Below, piece by piece: positions 13,111-21,618 of a DNA stretch of 23,013 nucleotides (its first letter is position 1; each line of letters opens with the position of its first letter). Made by a program: the position numbers and the translations under genes. The notes below the pieces were generated by a model. It was not told where the DNA came from. It worked only from the letters and a program-made list of their open reading frames with translations, and ran no database searches. The DNA is from a virus. The DNA lies in IMG/VR virus record IMGVR_UViG_3300006920_000264, positions 1 to 23,013 of that record. One strand, 5' to 3'.

Positions 13111-15393
13111 ATGGCTTTAAACGATGATTTAGAAAAAGGTAATAAATTACTCTCAGAAAGATTAAAAATCAACGAAGATATAGTAGATGATCTTAGGGAT
13201 TATACCAATTTATTACAAGATCAACTAAAAAATGTAAAATTTCAATCTCAAGAAAAGAAGGAAATTCTATCATCAACTAGAAAGATAAATAGCATAGCTC
13301 AACAAAATTATACCATACTTGAGAAAGAATTAGGTACTGAAAAGCTTTTAAAAAAGATAGGTGATGATAAATTAAAATTAGAAAAAGAAATTAAAAGGTT
13401 AAATAACCTTAAATCTAAAACTCTTGTTGATGATAAAAGACTGCAATCTGAGATAACTAGTAATGTACAATCTCAAATAAAAAACACAGAAAATCTATTA
13501 AATCAACTTAAAGGTGTTGAGCAAACCACCCAATCCATTTCTCAAAATCTAGGAGTTAAAACATTCTCAGCTCTTAAAGATATCACAAAATCAATCCCTG
13601 GGTTAAGAAAATTTAGTGAACCTTTTGATAATGCTGCTGAAGCTGCAAGAAAAATCGCAGCACGTAATAAAATTGCAGCAGGTATAAACAAACAAACAGG
13701 AAAAGGATTAGATAAAGATGCAATAAAATCCTTAGGATTAGCTGATAAATTAAAGGATAAAAATGGAAAAATCCTTACAGGAACATCAGCAATTGCTAAA
13801 ATGAGGAAAAAGGGATTAATGGGAGCCCTAAAACCTCAGAATGCTTTAGTATCGGGGACAAAAACCCTACTCAAAGAATTAAATTTGGGTAATTTAGCAT
13901 TATTAGGTTTTGTGAAAGGACTATTCCAAGCAGATAACATCACAGGTGATCTGGCTAAAAATATGAATATGTCATATGGTGAAGCTAGAAAACTAACAAG
14001 AGAACTAGCAGTTCAAGCTGAAAATAGTGGGAATACGTTTGTAACTACTAAAGGCTTAAGTGAATCTTTAACCTCTATAAATTCTACCCTAGGTACTAAT
14101 GTTAAATTAAATGGTAAAAACCTTGAATTTTTCACAGAAATGAGAAAATCAGCAGGTTTTACTAATGATGAGTTAATGGGGATGCAATCCCTAGCTAATG
14201 CTACTGGGGGTGATTTAGAAACTATGACTGGTGAGTTTATGGCCCAAGTCAAACTTTCTAATATAAAAAATAAAGTATCCCTTAATGAGAAAACTCTCAT
14301 GAAGGAGATTGGAAGTATCTCGGCAGCAACTACATTATCATATGGTAAGGATGTAAAACTATTAGGGAATGCTGTAGCAACAACTAAGGCTTTAGGTATG
14401 GAAATGTCTAAAGTTGAGGGTATTGCTGATAGTTTACTTAACTTTGAAACTTCTATATCTAATGAGTTAGAGGCAGAATTACTTATAGGTAGAGAATTAA
14501 ACCTAGAAAAAGCAAGAGAATTAGCTTTAAATAATGACATAGCTGGAGTTGCTTCTGAAATAGCAACACAGATGGGCTCATCAGCAGAATTCACAACCTT
14601 AAATCGAATCCAACAAGAAGCATTAGCTAAAGCTGTAGGTATGAACCGAGAAGACTTGGCAAGAACCTTACTACTTCAAGAACAAATAGGTAATGTTAGT
14701 AAAGAGGATTATGCACTTAGAGAAAAACAAGTAAAACAATTAGAAGCCCAAGGCTTAACCCAAGCTCAAATTAAAGAAAAACTAGCCAAAACTAGTATAG
14801 AAGATTTAAAAAACCAGGCCTCAGCCCAAGAAACCCTCACGGCCAGTGTGGATAAGATGAAAGAAATATTTGTCCAAGTGGGTAGTGTAGTTTTACCTTT
14901 ATTTGAGGGGTTTGCCAGTTTAGTAGGATACATTACCCAATCTAAAGCAGCTATGTTTGGTTTAAAGGTAGCTCTAACAGCCATAGCTGCAAAGAGTCTA
15001 ATAACCGCAGTTGCACAAATCTTTGCAGGTAATGCAAAATTTGGTCCCTTAGGGATAATCTCAGCTGGTATTGGGGTAGGAGCTCTTATGGGAGCTATAT
15101 CATCAGCTAAATCCATAGGTGATGGTGCTTTTGGCGCCGATGGTTCAACTCAAATATCAACTAAAGAAGGAGGATTATTCGAAATTTCCCCAAATGATGA
15201 TGTAGTAGTAGCTCCAGGTGCTATTGATAGAATGAACCAACCAGGAGGTGGAAACAACCAATCAGGGGTTATATCAGAATTAAGAAAACAAAACAGTATC
15301 CTAATGCAAATACTTCAAAAGGACACAAACATAGAAATAGACGGAACTATCCTAAATAAGAAAGTACAACAATCACTTTCTACATTAGGTTAA
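13111..15393 (+). CDS. Tail tape-measure protein (T4 gp29 counterpart)
   Basis: Encodes 760 residues. Residues about 1-135 are a long coiled coil. The centre is helical and Ala/Leu/Lys-rich. Residues about 588-668 contain several hydrophobic stretches (GSVVLPLFEGFASLVGYI, VALTAIAAKSLITAVAQIF, LGIISAGIGVGALMGAI), typical of tape measures that enter the membrane. The C-terminus has GGLFEISPNDDVVVAPGAID and a short helix VISELRKQNSILMQILQK, as in many tape measures. The protein should set tail length: at about 0.15 nm per residue the tube would be near 110 nm, an estimate only. The gene follows the chaperone-like pair, a standard arrangement. A 193-codon open frame on the other strand is a coding shadow. 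Confidence 0.8.
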   Translation: MALNDDLEKGNKLLSERLKINEDIVDDLRDYTNLLQDQLKNVKFQSQEKKEILSSTRKINSIAQQNYTILEKELGTEKLLKKIGDDKLKLEKEIKRLNNLKSKTLVDDKRLQSEITSNVQSQIKNTENLLNQLKGVEQTTQSISQNLGVKTFSALKDITKSIPGLRKFSEPFDNAAEAARKIAARNKIAAGINKQTGKGLDKDAIKSLGLADKLKDKNGKILTGTSAIAKMRKKGLMGALKPQNALVSGTKTLLKELNLGNLALLGFVKGLFQADNITGDLAKNMNMSYGEARKLTRELAVQAENSGNTFVTTKGLSESLTSINSTLGTNVKLNGKNLEFFTEMRKSAGFTNDELMGMQSLANATGGDLETMTGEFMAQVKLSNIKNKVSLNEKTLMKEIGSISAATTLSYGKDVKLLGNAVATTKALGMEMSKVEGIADSLLNFETSISNELEAELLIGRELNLEKARELALNNDIAGVASEIATQMGSSAEFTTLNRIQQEALAKAVGMNREDLARTLLLQEQIGNVSKEDYALREKQVKQLEAQGLTQAQIKEKLAKTSIEDLKNQASAQETLTASVDKMKEIFVQVGSVVLPLFEGFASLVGYITQSKAAMFGLKVALTAIAAKSLITAVAQIFAGNAKFGPLGIISAGIGVGALMGAISSAKSIGDGAFGADGSTQISTKEGGLFEISPNDDVVVAPGAIDRMNQPGGGNNQSGVISELRKQNSILMQILQKDTNIEIDGTILNKKVQQSLSTLG

Positions 15394-15419
15394 TATTTAT
15401 AATAAAACAAACATAATAT
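15393..15419 (+). promoter_or_regulatory. Composite leader: ATATTTATAA element plus AACATAATAT (baseplate unit)
   Basis: ATATTTATAA (15393-15402) begins at the last base of the tape-measure stop codon and is followed by AACATAATAT (15410-15419), right before the ATG at 15421. The arrangement copies that of the sheath leader at 9367-9394. It is the candidate promoter for the baseplate genes. Confidence 0.42.
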
Positions 15420-15420
15420 T

Positions 15421-15645
15421 ATGGCTTTAAAAAATAAATTATCATCAACAGGTTCACCCCTATCAAATTTAAATGGTGGAACTGCAACTGTACCTAACTT
15501 TAAGTTATCCAAAGTACACAATGAATACTCAATTAACGGTAACCCTACACTACCTGGTAAGCCTGCCCCATCTAAATTGGATTTAGACGGTAGAGTACCG
15601 GGAAATAACTACAGAAACAACACACCAGAAGGTAGAACATTTTAA
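15421..15645 (+). CDS. Small Pro/Gly/Asn-rich protein of unknown function
   Basis: Encodes 74 residues. The protein is low in hydrophobic residues and rich in Asn, Pro, Gly, Ser and Leu, with stretches GSPLSNLNGG, YSINGNPTLPGKPAPSKLDL and PGNNYRNNTPEGRTF. It has no membrane segment and no coiled coil. It is probably extended or disordered and might act as a linker or clamp in the baseplate. It sits between the tape measure and a large baseplate gene, whose ATG follows 3 bases after its stop. I do not recognise a family. Confidence 0.7.
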   Translation: MALKNKLSSTGSPLSNLNGGTATVPNFKLSKVHNEYSINGNPTLPGKPAPSKLDLDGRVPGNNYRNNTPEGRTF

Positions 15646-15648
15646 TAT

Positions 15649-17403
15649 ATGCCTTTAATTGACCTAAAAACAGACTTAAAATCATTAAAGTTTGGGAATG
15701 ATAGACCTCAAGGTGGTTCTAGTAATCAACCTTATATCCAAACCCAAATCCCAGATGATGATAAACAGGGAATACCTTCAACAGAGGATTTTTTGTTAAG
15801 GGGGGGATTATCTGCTCCTTTAAATGCTGCTAAAGATGTTAGTAGGTTAACTCAAATGTTTTTTGATCTAAAGGATCCTAGTGGTTTATTTTTTACTGCA
15901 AAGGAAAATTTATTATCTAGAACAGCTGTTAAAACAGAAGCATCTACAACAGCGGGTGCCATTTATACTCCCTTAAGTACTTTAGGTCAAGCAGCCTCAG
16001 GTTTTGCGGGTGGACATTTAAATTTATTAGGATTAGATCCAACAGGACTATCTGCATCCTCAAAAGACCCAGGTTTATCTGTACCTAAGTATTATGATTA
16101 TATAACAAATAAAATAAATACAGGAGAAAAATTTAATAGATTAACTTCACTCTCAGACACATCTTTTGAAGAAGTAAAAATAGGTAATAAATTCACCTTA
16201 TTCCCAAATGGTAGAAACACTAGTGAACCTACTTTCATGGAATATGGTGGTGGCCCAGGCTCTATATTAGGTATAGGAAAAACAAGATTAAAATTTGCTA
16301 CAAACTCAACCAGAAATTCAGGGAAACGAACCTGGGAGGTAGGTACAAAAATAGGAAATTATAAATCTTGGAGTAAAGAACAAATAGAATCTACTCCTGA
16401 TAATACAAATAAACCCACAGGAAATCCTTCAATTCAAGATTTTAGAAGAGATTTATTAGGTAATAGTACATATTCTACCATAATATCTTCATCTCCAAGT
16501 TATAAAACTGGGGAGGGAAAAAATATAGAAGAAAGAGTTAATCTAGGAGACCCAGGAAAGTCTCAAAACGTATACAGTTATACAACTGGGGGGAGATTAG
16601 TAGATAAAATAAACGCTAGTGGTATGTATGAAGCTGAAATAGCTAACCATTTAGGGGATAAAAATGATTTAGTTAAATTTAGTATAGGAGTTTTACAAAA
16701 CAATGATACTAAAAAAGCTGATTTTATGCACTTTAGATCATTTATAGATTCATTTGATGATTCATATACCTCAAATTGGGGAGATACCCAATATGTTGGT
16801 AGAGGGGACAAATTCCACAACTATCAGGGATTTGACCGTTCAATTAATATGTCATTTACTGTATATGCTCAATCTAAAGCAGAACTAATACCAATGTATG
16901 AAAAACTAAACTTTCTAGCATCTTCACTTGCTCCATCTTATAGTACAGGTGGGTTTATGCAAGGAAACTTGGTATATTTAACTATGGGTGGTTATTTATT
17001 TAAACAATTAGGATTTATAAGATCATTAACTTATACAGTTCCACAAGAATCAACTTGGGAAATTGGTATAGGAGATGCTGGTGGGTTTGACAATAATGTT
17101 AAAGAATTACCACATATGATTAAAGTATCGGGGTTAAGTTTTACTCCTATCCATGACTTCTTACCAAGAAAAGCAAAACCTTACAACCAAAGGGATACAA
17201 GGTTTATTGCTTTAGCTAACGGTACTAATGAGAAAGATATTTCATATTCTCAAACAAGAGAAGAACCTTATAGAATTGGAAAATTAGATAAAATACAATC
17301 AAAACCTATTACATTACCATCCCCAGTAAGTAATATCCCAAAAACCCCTTTTAATTCATTTGATGATGATCTATCAGATGGTGGTACACTTTTTAATCCC
17401 TAA
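15649..17403 (+). CDS. Large baseplate protein, possible tail-tube initiator (gp48/gp54-like)
   Basis: Encodes 584 residues. The N-terminal third is low-complexity with helices (SAPLNAAKDVSRLTQMFFDL, DPSGLFFTAKENLLSRTAVK). The C-terminal half (residues about 340-510) has the order FMHFRSFIDSFDDSY, YVGRGDKFHNYQGFDRSIN, FTVYAQSKAELIPMYEKL, FLASSLAPSY, YLTMGGYLFKQLGFI and TYTVPQESTWEI. This pattern is shared by tube-like baseplate proteins that join the hub to the first tube ring. In T4 the genes after the tape measure are 48 and 54, which fill that role, and this gene has the matching position. The family assignment is by pattern and context only. The last about 60 residues are probably disordered. 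Confidence 0.55.
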   Translation: MPLIDLKTDLKSLKFGNDRPQGGSSNQPYIQTQIPDDDKQGIPSTEDFLLRGGLSAPLNAAKDVSRLTQMFFDLKDPSGLFFTAKENLLSRTAVKTEASTTAGAIYTPLSTLGQAASGFAGGHLNLLGLDPTGLSASSKDPGLSVPKYYDYITNKINTGEKFNRLTSLSDTSFEEVKIGNKFTLFPNGRNTSEPTFMEYGGGPGSILGIGKTRLKFATNSTRNSGKRTWEVGTKIGNYKSWSKEQIESTPDNTNKPTGNPSIQDFRRDLLGNSTYSTIISSSPSYKTGEGKNIEERVNLGDPGKSQNVYSYTTGGRLVDKINASGMYEAEIANHLGDKNDLVKFSIGVLQNNDTKKADFMHFRSFIDSFDDSYTSNWGDTQYVGRGDKFHNYQGFDRSINMSFTVYAQSKAELIPMYEKLNFLASSLAPSYSTGGFMQGNLVYLTMGGYLFKQLGFIRSLTYTVPQESTWEIGIGDAGGFDNNVKELPHMIKVSGLSFTPIHDFLPRKAKPYNQRDTRFIALANGTNEKDISYSQTREEPYRIGKLDKIQSKPITLPSPVSNIPKTPFNSFDDDLSDGGTLFNP

Positions 17404-17415
17404 TAAAATTTATAA

Positions 17416-17739
17416 ATGAAAAGATACGCTAATATAGGGGAAACAATAAATCAAACCCAAAACCTAAGAACTTTAGGTTTAAGGTATAAGTTAACAAACA
17501 AATACCCTGAAATCCCCCTAAGTTCAGATGACATTCAAGTTATTACAAACTTTGGAGATCGTTTAGATTTAATGGCAAACCAATTTTACGGTGATTCAAC
17601 TTTATATTGGATTATAGCAGCAGCAAACCCCGATGAAGTAAATTTCGGTTCACTCTTCTTAACAGAAGGATCACAAATACGAATCCCAACAGATTTGAAT
17701 GAAATATTAAGAAATTACAAATTTTTAAATGAGTTATAA
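17416..17739 (+). CDS. gp53: Baseplate wedge protein gp53-like, LysM-type
   Basis: Encodes 107 residues. The central part reads ITNFGDRLDLMANQFYGDST, then LYWIIAAANPDEVNFGSLFL and EGSQIRIPTD. This is the LysM-like fold typical of gp53 and tail protein X families, with the conserved YGD and W-I-I-A-AANPD features. In T4, gp53 helps join wedges around the hub. The protein is shorter than T4 gp53 (about 196), comprising little beyond the LysM-like domain. It starts 12 bases after the upstream gene, with the motif TTTATAAATG at the start, and ends 2 bases before the hub gene. Confidence 0.75.
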   Translation: MKRYANIGETINQTQNLRTLGLRYKLTNKYPEIPLSSDDIQVITNFGDRLDLMANQFYGDSTLYWIIAAANPDEVNFGSLFLTEGSQIRIPTDLNEILRNYKFLNEL

Positions 17740-17741
17740 GA

Positions 17742-20700
17742 ATGGCATTATTAGGAAAAAGCTTCAGCGATTATGTTGACAAACAGGTAAAAATTCGCCA
17801 AAAATCTTTGGGTGGTCCTTCATTGACCTCAAAAACACTTAAAGTTTACAATAGTCAATCCCCTTGGATTAGACTAGCCAGTTCAGTAGATATAACAGCC
17901 GGAGATACATCTCTCCCAGGTAAATCTGTTTTGGAACAGGTTAAAGATTTATTTGATGGTTTTGAATATGTTGGAGATAAATTAGCAAAAAACTTTGTTC
18001 TGTTTGGTGGTGTTAATACTGAAAAAGGGGGGGTTGAAAACATGCCAACTGGAATTAATAAAACTCCCCTAAAATCAGCTTATGGTTTTGGTTATAAGGA
18101 TTTAAATAGAGATAATAGTAGGGGATATGTTCCTATGCCTGGTATAGAAAGTGTAGATTTTTCATATAAAAATGATGGAGCTTTAGCTCAAGCCTCAATC
18201 CAAATAAAATGTTTTTCTCCTGAACAATTCCAAATGGTAGATATTCTATTCCAAAGACCAGGATATACTGTACTTTTAGAATTTGGCCACTCAGTATTTA
18301 AAGATAATGAGGGGAAAGTGCAATACGCAGGCCAGGGGGATTATAGCTATGAAACAGAACCATTCTCAAATCTATATAACCCTAAAGAAAAACAAGGATT
18401 TTATAATTTATTAGATTTAATACAGGTTGAAAAAGAAAAATGGGATGGTAATTACGAAGCATTTTATGCTAAAATAACTAAATTTAATTGGAAATTTAAT
18501 AGTGATGGTAGTTATAATATCACAGTAAATTTAATAGGTTTAGGGGATGTGATTAGTTCACTAAAGATGGATGTTACCCCACCTAAAATACCAATCCAGG
18601 GTGATGACAATTTATTAAACTCAGATACCCTTTCAATAAAGAATTCATTAAAAGTCTTCAACCAAGAAGATAACCCATTTATACCTACTACTAGAAAAGA
18701 TCTCCAACTAAACACAGGAATAACTGGAACATTTAGAAGTAGTTTTGTGGAAGATGGAAGGAATGGGTTTGTATACTACGTAAAATTAAGAGATAATGGG
18801 GTTGGGGCTGATGTTTTTAAAATAGATAAAAAAGATTATATAAAAAATACCTTTACCCTTAGTGAAAGTCCAACAATTCAAAACTCTCTAACTTCTGCAT
18901 TTACCTATGAATTACGTAGGATTAAAGAAGAAATGAAAGAAAAAATAAAACAGAAAACAACCCAAGACGATACTATTTCCTCCTACACCTCACCCACACC
19001 TTATCCTTATACTGTAGGGAATACAATCTCTAAAGATTATAATGTTACAATCCCTAAAGGAGTACTAGGTATCATTACAGGTAATAAAGAACATGACCCA
19101 GGAACTTATATAAGTTTTGGTGTCTTATTATCTATTATTCAACAATATTGCAATCAATATTCTAAGGGTATACCAATCCTCCAATTTGACTTTAACTTTA
19201 CTAATATGAAGGAGGACAACAACTATATTAAAAAATACTCTGGTCTTTTTTCTTCTGACCCAACTAAGGTTTTAGTACCTTATAAACAACTCCCAATTAA
19301 TATTATAGGCGATTCAAAACCCTTAATAAAACCATCCACAAACAAAAATAAAGGAATATCATTTAATGATCCTTCTATTCTAGAATCTTCCCCATTCTTA
19401 GTTAGTGGTGATACTAATAAAGGTAGATTAGCTTATGTTTTTCTACACACTGATTACCTATCAACAAAATTTGTTGAATCTGTAGGATCAAATAACACAG
19501 GTCTTCCAATCTTAGACTTTCTAAAAGATGTTTTAAAAGATATAGATAATAATTTAAATAATCTAAATAACTTTAAAATTCTCCATAATAAAGAAACAAA
19601 CAAAATAGAAATAGTTTCTGAAACCCCCATTGGAAAAACAACTTCCAACGTAACTATAATTAATACATTTGGGGTAACAAAAACCGAAGGATCTTTTGTA
19701 AGAGATTTATCACTAGATTCAGAACTTTCAGACAATTATGCAACACAAATATCAGTAGGTGCTCAGAATAATGGGTTAAATTCACAATCTAATGGTTTGT
19801 CATTTTCAACATACAATAAAGGGTTAATTGATAGGATGATACCTGAAAAAAATGATAATGGTAGTATAAAAAACGATACCCCATCTACAGGTAGTAATCC
19901 ACCTGAACCTCAAACTTGGGGGAATATTTGGACCCCTAAAACCTTAGAAGTTTTTACATCGGTGTATGTTAACTATAATGCGGATTCTGAAACCTTATCA
20001 TCTTTAAAAAGTTTAAATTCTTCCATTTCCAATCTTGTATCAGGAGAACTAACTAAAAAAAGTTTAGCCCCACCCCCAATGTTCCTCCCATTTAATTTAA
20101 AATTAACTATGGATGGTTTAAGTGGTATGAGAATATATGATTCATTTGAGATTGATGGTAAAGTATTACCTGCGAGTTATAACCCAGAACAAATCCAACT
20201 AACCATAAAGAGTTTAAGTCATAAAGTAGATACAAATGGTTGGTCAACCCAAGTAGAAACTTTCTGCCAACCAAAATTTATATATGATCATACAAATATA
20301 AAAGTTGGAGAAGTACCATATGTCTCTATTACCGAATTAATATATGGGGAAGATCCCCCATTTTGGATGAAAACATATAAGGGAAAAACAGAACCAGGTG
20401 GGGGTGTTTTAAGAATTGCCGCAGGAGGTTACAAACTTAGTAGAATTAAAAAACAAAATATTAATGGGGTAGTCTACACTAATGGTGAAATCCCAGATAA
20501 TAAGTTAACCCAACTTCAAAATACCCAAAAATATAAAGGCTCAATTACTTCCGATGGGGGGCAAATAAGATTATTAGATTTTATAATGGTTAAACTAGAA
20601 AAAATGCTAAAAGCTTATGAAACCGACAACCCCGGAGAACAACTATACATAAACTCAGCATATCGACTCTACCAAGACCAGGTTAGAGTTAGAAAACAGT

Positions 20701-20933
20701 GGGAATCAAAAGGAAAACCCAATAACGCAGCATATCCAGGAAGATCAAATCATGGGTTTGGAAGGGCTATAGATTTTGCAAATAAAAAACTTCGAGCATT
20801 AACCCCATCTATGAAAGAATATAAATGGTTAAAAAAGAATGCTGGGAAGTACGGATTTACAAGAATTTGGTCTAAATCAGGAAAACCTGAATCTTGGGAG
20901 GCATGGCATTGGGAGCATTTAGGTAATAAATAA
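17742..20933 (+). CDS. Baseplate hub protein fused to a C-terminal VanY-like (M15) peptidase
   Basis: Encodes 1063 residues. Residues about 110-280 (RGYVPMPGIESVDFSYKN, IQIKCFSPEQFQMVDILFQR, PGYTVLLEFGHS) look like a hub domain of the gp27/protein D type. The middle is long and Asn/Ser/Lys-rich. The C-terminal about 120 residues are a D-Ala-D-Ala carboxypeptidase-type metallopeptidase: SAYR (972-975), SNHGFGRAID with H1004 and D1011, and EAWHWEH with E1053 and H1056. H1004, D1011 and H1056 should bind zinc and E1053 should be the base. T4 instead carries a lysozyme in gp5 at this place. The enzyme would cut peptide cross-links in the cell wall at entry. It follows the gp53-like gene by 2 bases. 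Confidence 0.82.
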   Translation: MALLGKSFSDYVDKQVKIRQKSLGGPSLTSKTLKVYNSQSPWIRLASSVDITAGDTSLPGKSVLEQVKDLFDGFEYVGDKLAKNFVLFGGVNTEKGGVENMPTGINKTPLKSAYGFGYKDLNRDNSRGYVPMPGIESVDFSYKNDGALAQASIQIKCFSPEQFQMVDILFQRPGYTVLLEFGHSVFKDNEGKVQYAGQGDYSYETEPFSNLYNPKEKQGFYNLLDLIQVEKEKWDGNYEAFYAKITKFNWKFNSDGSYNITVNLIGLGDVISSLKMDVTPPKIPIQGDDNLLNSDTLSIKNSLKVFNQEDNPFIPTTRKDLQLNTGITGTFRSSFVEDGRNGFVYYVKLRDNGVGADVFKIDKKDYIKNTFTLSESPTIQNSLTSAFTYELRRIKEEMKEKIKQKTTQDDTISSYTSPTPYPYTVGNTISKDYNVTIPKGVLGIITGNKEHDPGTYISFGVLLSIIQQYCNQYSKGIPILQFDFNFTNMKEDNNYIKKYSGLFSSDPTKVLVPYKQLPINIIGDSKPLIKPSTNKNKGISFNDPSILESSPFLVSGDTNKGRLAYVFLHTDYLSTKFVESVGSNNTGLPILDFLKDVLKDIDNNLNNLNNFKILHNKETNKIEIVSETPIGKTTSNVTIINTFGVTKTEGSFVRDLSLDSELSDNYATQISVGAQNNGLNSQSNGLSFSTYNKGLIDRMIPEKNDNGSIKNDTPSTGSNPPEPQTWGNIWTPKTLEVFTSVYVNYNADSETLSSLKSLNSSISNLVSGELTKKSLAPPPMFLPFNLKLTMDGLSGMRIYDSFEIDGKVLPASYNPEQIQLTIKSLSHKVDTNGWSTQVETFCQPKFIYDHTNIKVGEVPYVSITELIYGEDPPFWMKTYKGKTEPGGGVLRIAAGGYKLSRIKKQNINGVVYTNGEIPDNKLTQLQNTQKYKGSITSDGGQIRLLDFIMVKLEKMLKAYETDNPGEQLYINSAYRLYQDQVRVRKQWESKGKPNNAAYPGRSNHGFGRAIDFANKKLRALTPSMKEYKWLKKNAGKYGFTRIWSKSGKPESWEAWHWEHLGNK

Positions 20934-20951
20934 AAACATAAAACAAATTAT

Positions 20952-21554
20952 ATGTATTTTCCAAAAAATAAAATTATAACAAACCTATTTACAAGTGGGG
21001 AGGAATACATCACTCTAGATGGGGAGGATTATATAGGATTTTACCATAAACTATATACCAGTAAATATTTCACAGGTAAAACCCCAGAAGATAAACCTAC
21101 TACAGAAATATTCCCTTCAGTAGATAGTGATGATGACCGCCTACAAATCTTAACACCTCAAAAATTTAATAGTATTTCTATAGTTGATGAAGCTTATTTA
21201 CGTCAGCAATTCCCAAATCTAGGAGATAGATTAGTCCCTACCCAATCTTACCCAAAACCTGCAGAAAACGATTACAAAGTTGGAAATTTTAAAAGATATT
21301 TTTGTGTAAAGGCAAACGAAAACTCATACCTTGAATTAGATAAAAAATCATACGATAAATTATCATCTAAAAATTCAAATTGGGCTTATGAGTTATATGT
21401 TACATTTTCTCTTGTATGGTATATAACGGGTGAAGAATCTCAAGTTGAGAGTACTAATAAAAATTTAGTTCTAATACAAGAACAAAGATCCAAAAGAAGA
21501 GGATTAAAAGAATTTTTAAGAGAAAATTACACAAAATTCTACAAACCCCAATAA
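20952..21554 (+). CDS. Conserved-looking baseplate-region protein of unknown function
   Basis: Encodes 200 residues. The start MYFPKNKIITNLFTSGEEYI is followed by a beta-rich, Tyr-rich region (YIGFYHKLYTSKYFTGKTPE), a Pro-rich middle (TQSYPKPAENDYKVGNFKRY) and a helical, basic C-terminus (LVLIQEQRSKRRGLKEFLRE). No membrane segment or catalytic motif is evident. It is 18 bases downstream of the hub gene and closed by a terminator, so it is probably the last gene of the baseplate unit and perhaps a virion component. I cannot name the family. Confidence 0.72.
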   Translation: MYFPKNKIITNLFTSGEEYITLDGEDYIGFYHKLYTSKYFTGKTPEDKPTTEIFPSVDSDDDRLQILTPQKFNSISIVDEAYLRQQFPNLGDRLVPTQSYPKPAENDYKVGNFKRYFCVKANENSYLELDKKSYDKLSSKNSNWAYELYVTFSLVWYITGEESQVESTNKNLVLIQEQRSKRRGLKEFLRENYTKFYKPQ

Positions 21555-21573
21555 GTAAAAAGTAAAATAATTT

Positions 21574-21595
21574 GGCTCCCATCGGGAGCTTTTTT
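21574..21595 (+). terminator. Rho-independent terminator after the baseplate unit
   Basis: GCTCCC (21575-21580), loop ATC and GGGAGC (21584-21589) are followed by six T residues. It marks the end of the structural unit and isolates the polymerase gene downstream. Confidence 0.88.
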
Positions 21596-21618
21596 ATATT
21601 CACAACAAAATAAAAGTT

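Noticed and set aside
14013-14594. A 193-codon open frame on the minus strand inside the tape-measure gene
   Set aside because: It is the mirror of a highly biased coding region. The protein is rich in Ser/Leu/Pro without domain character, no leader is visible, and every recognised gene is on the + strand.
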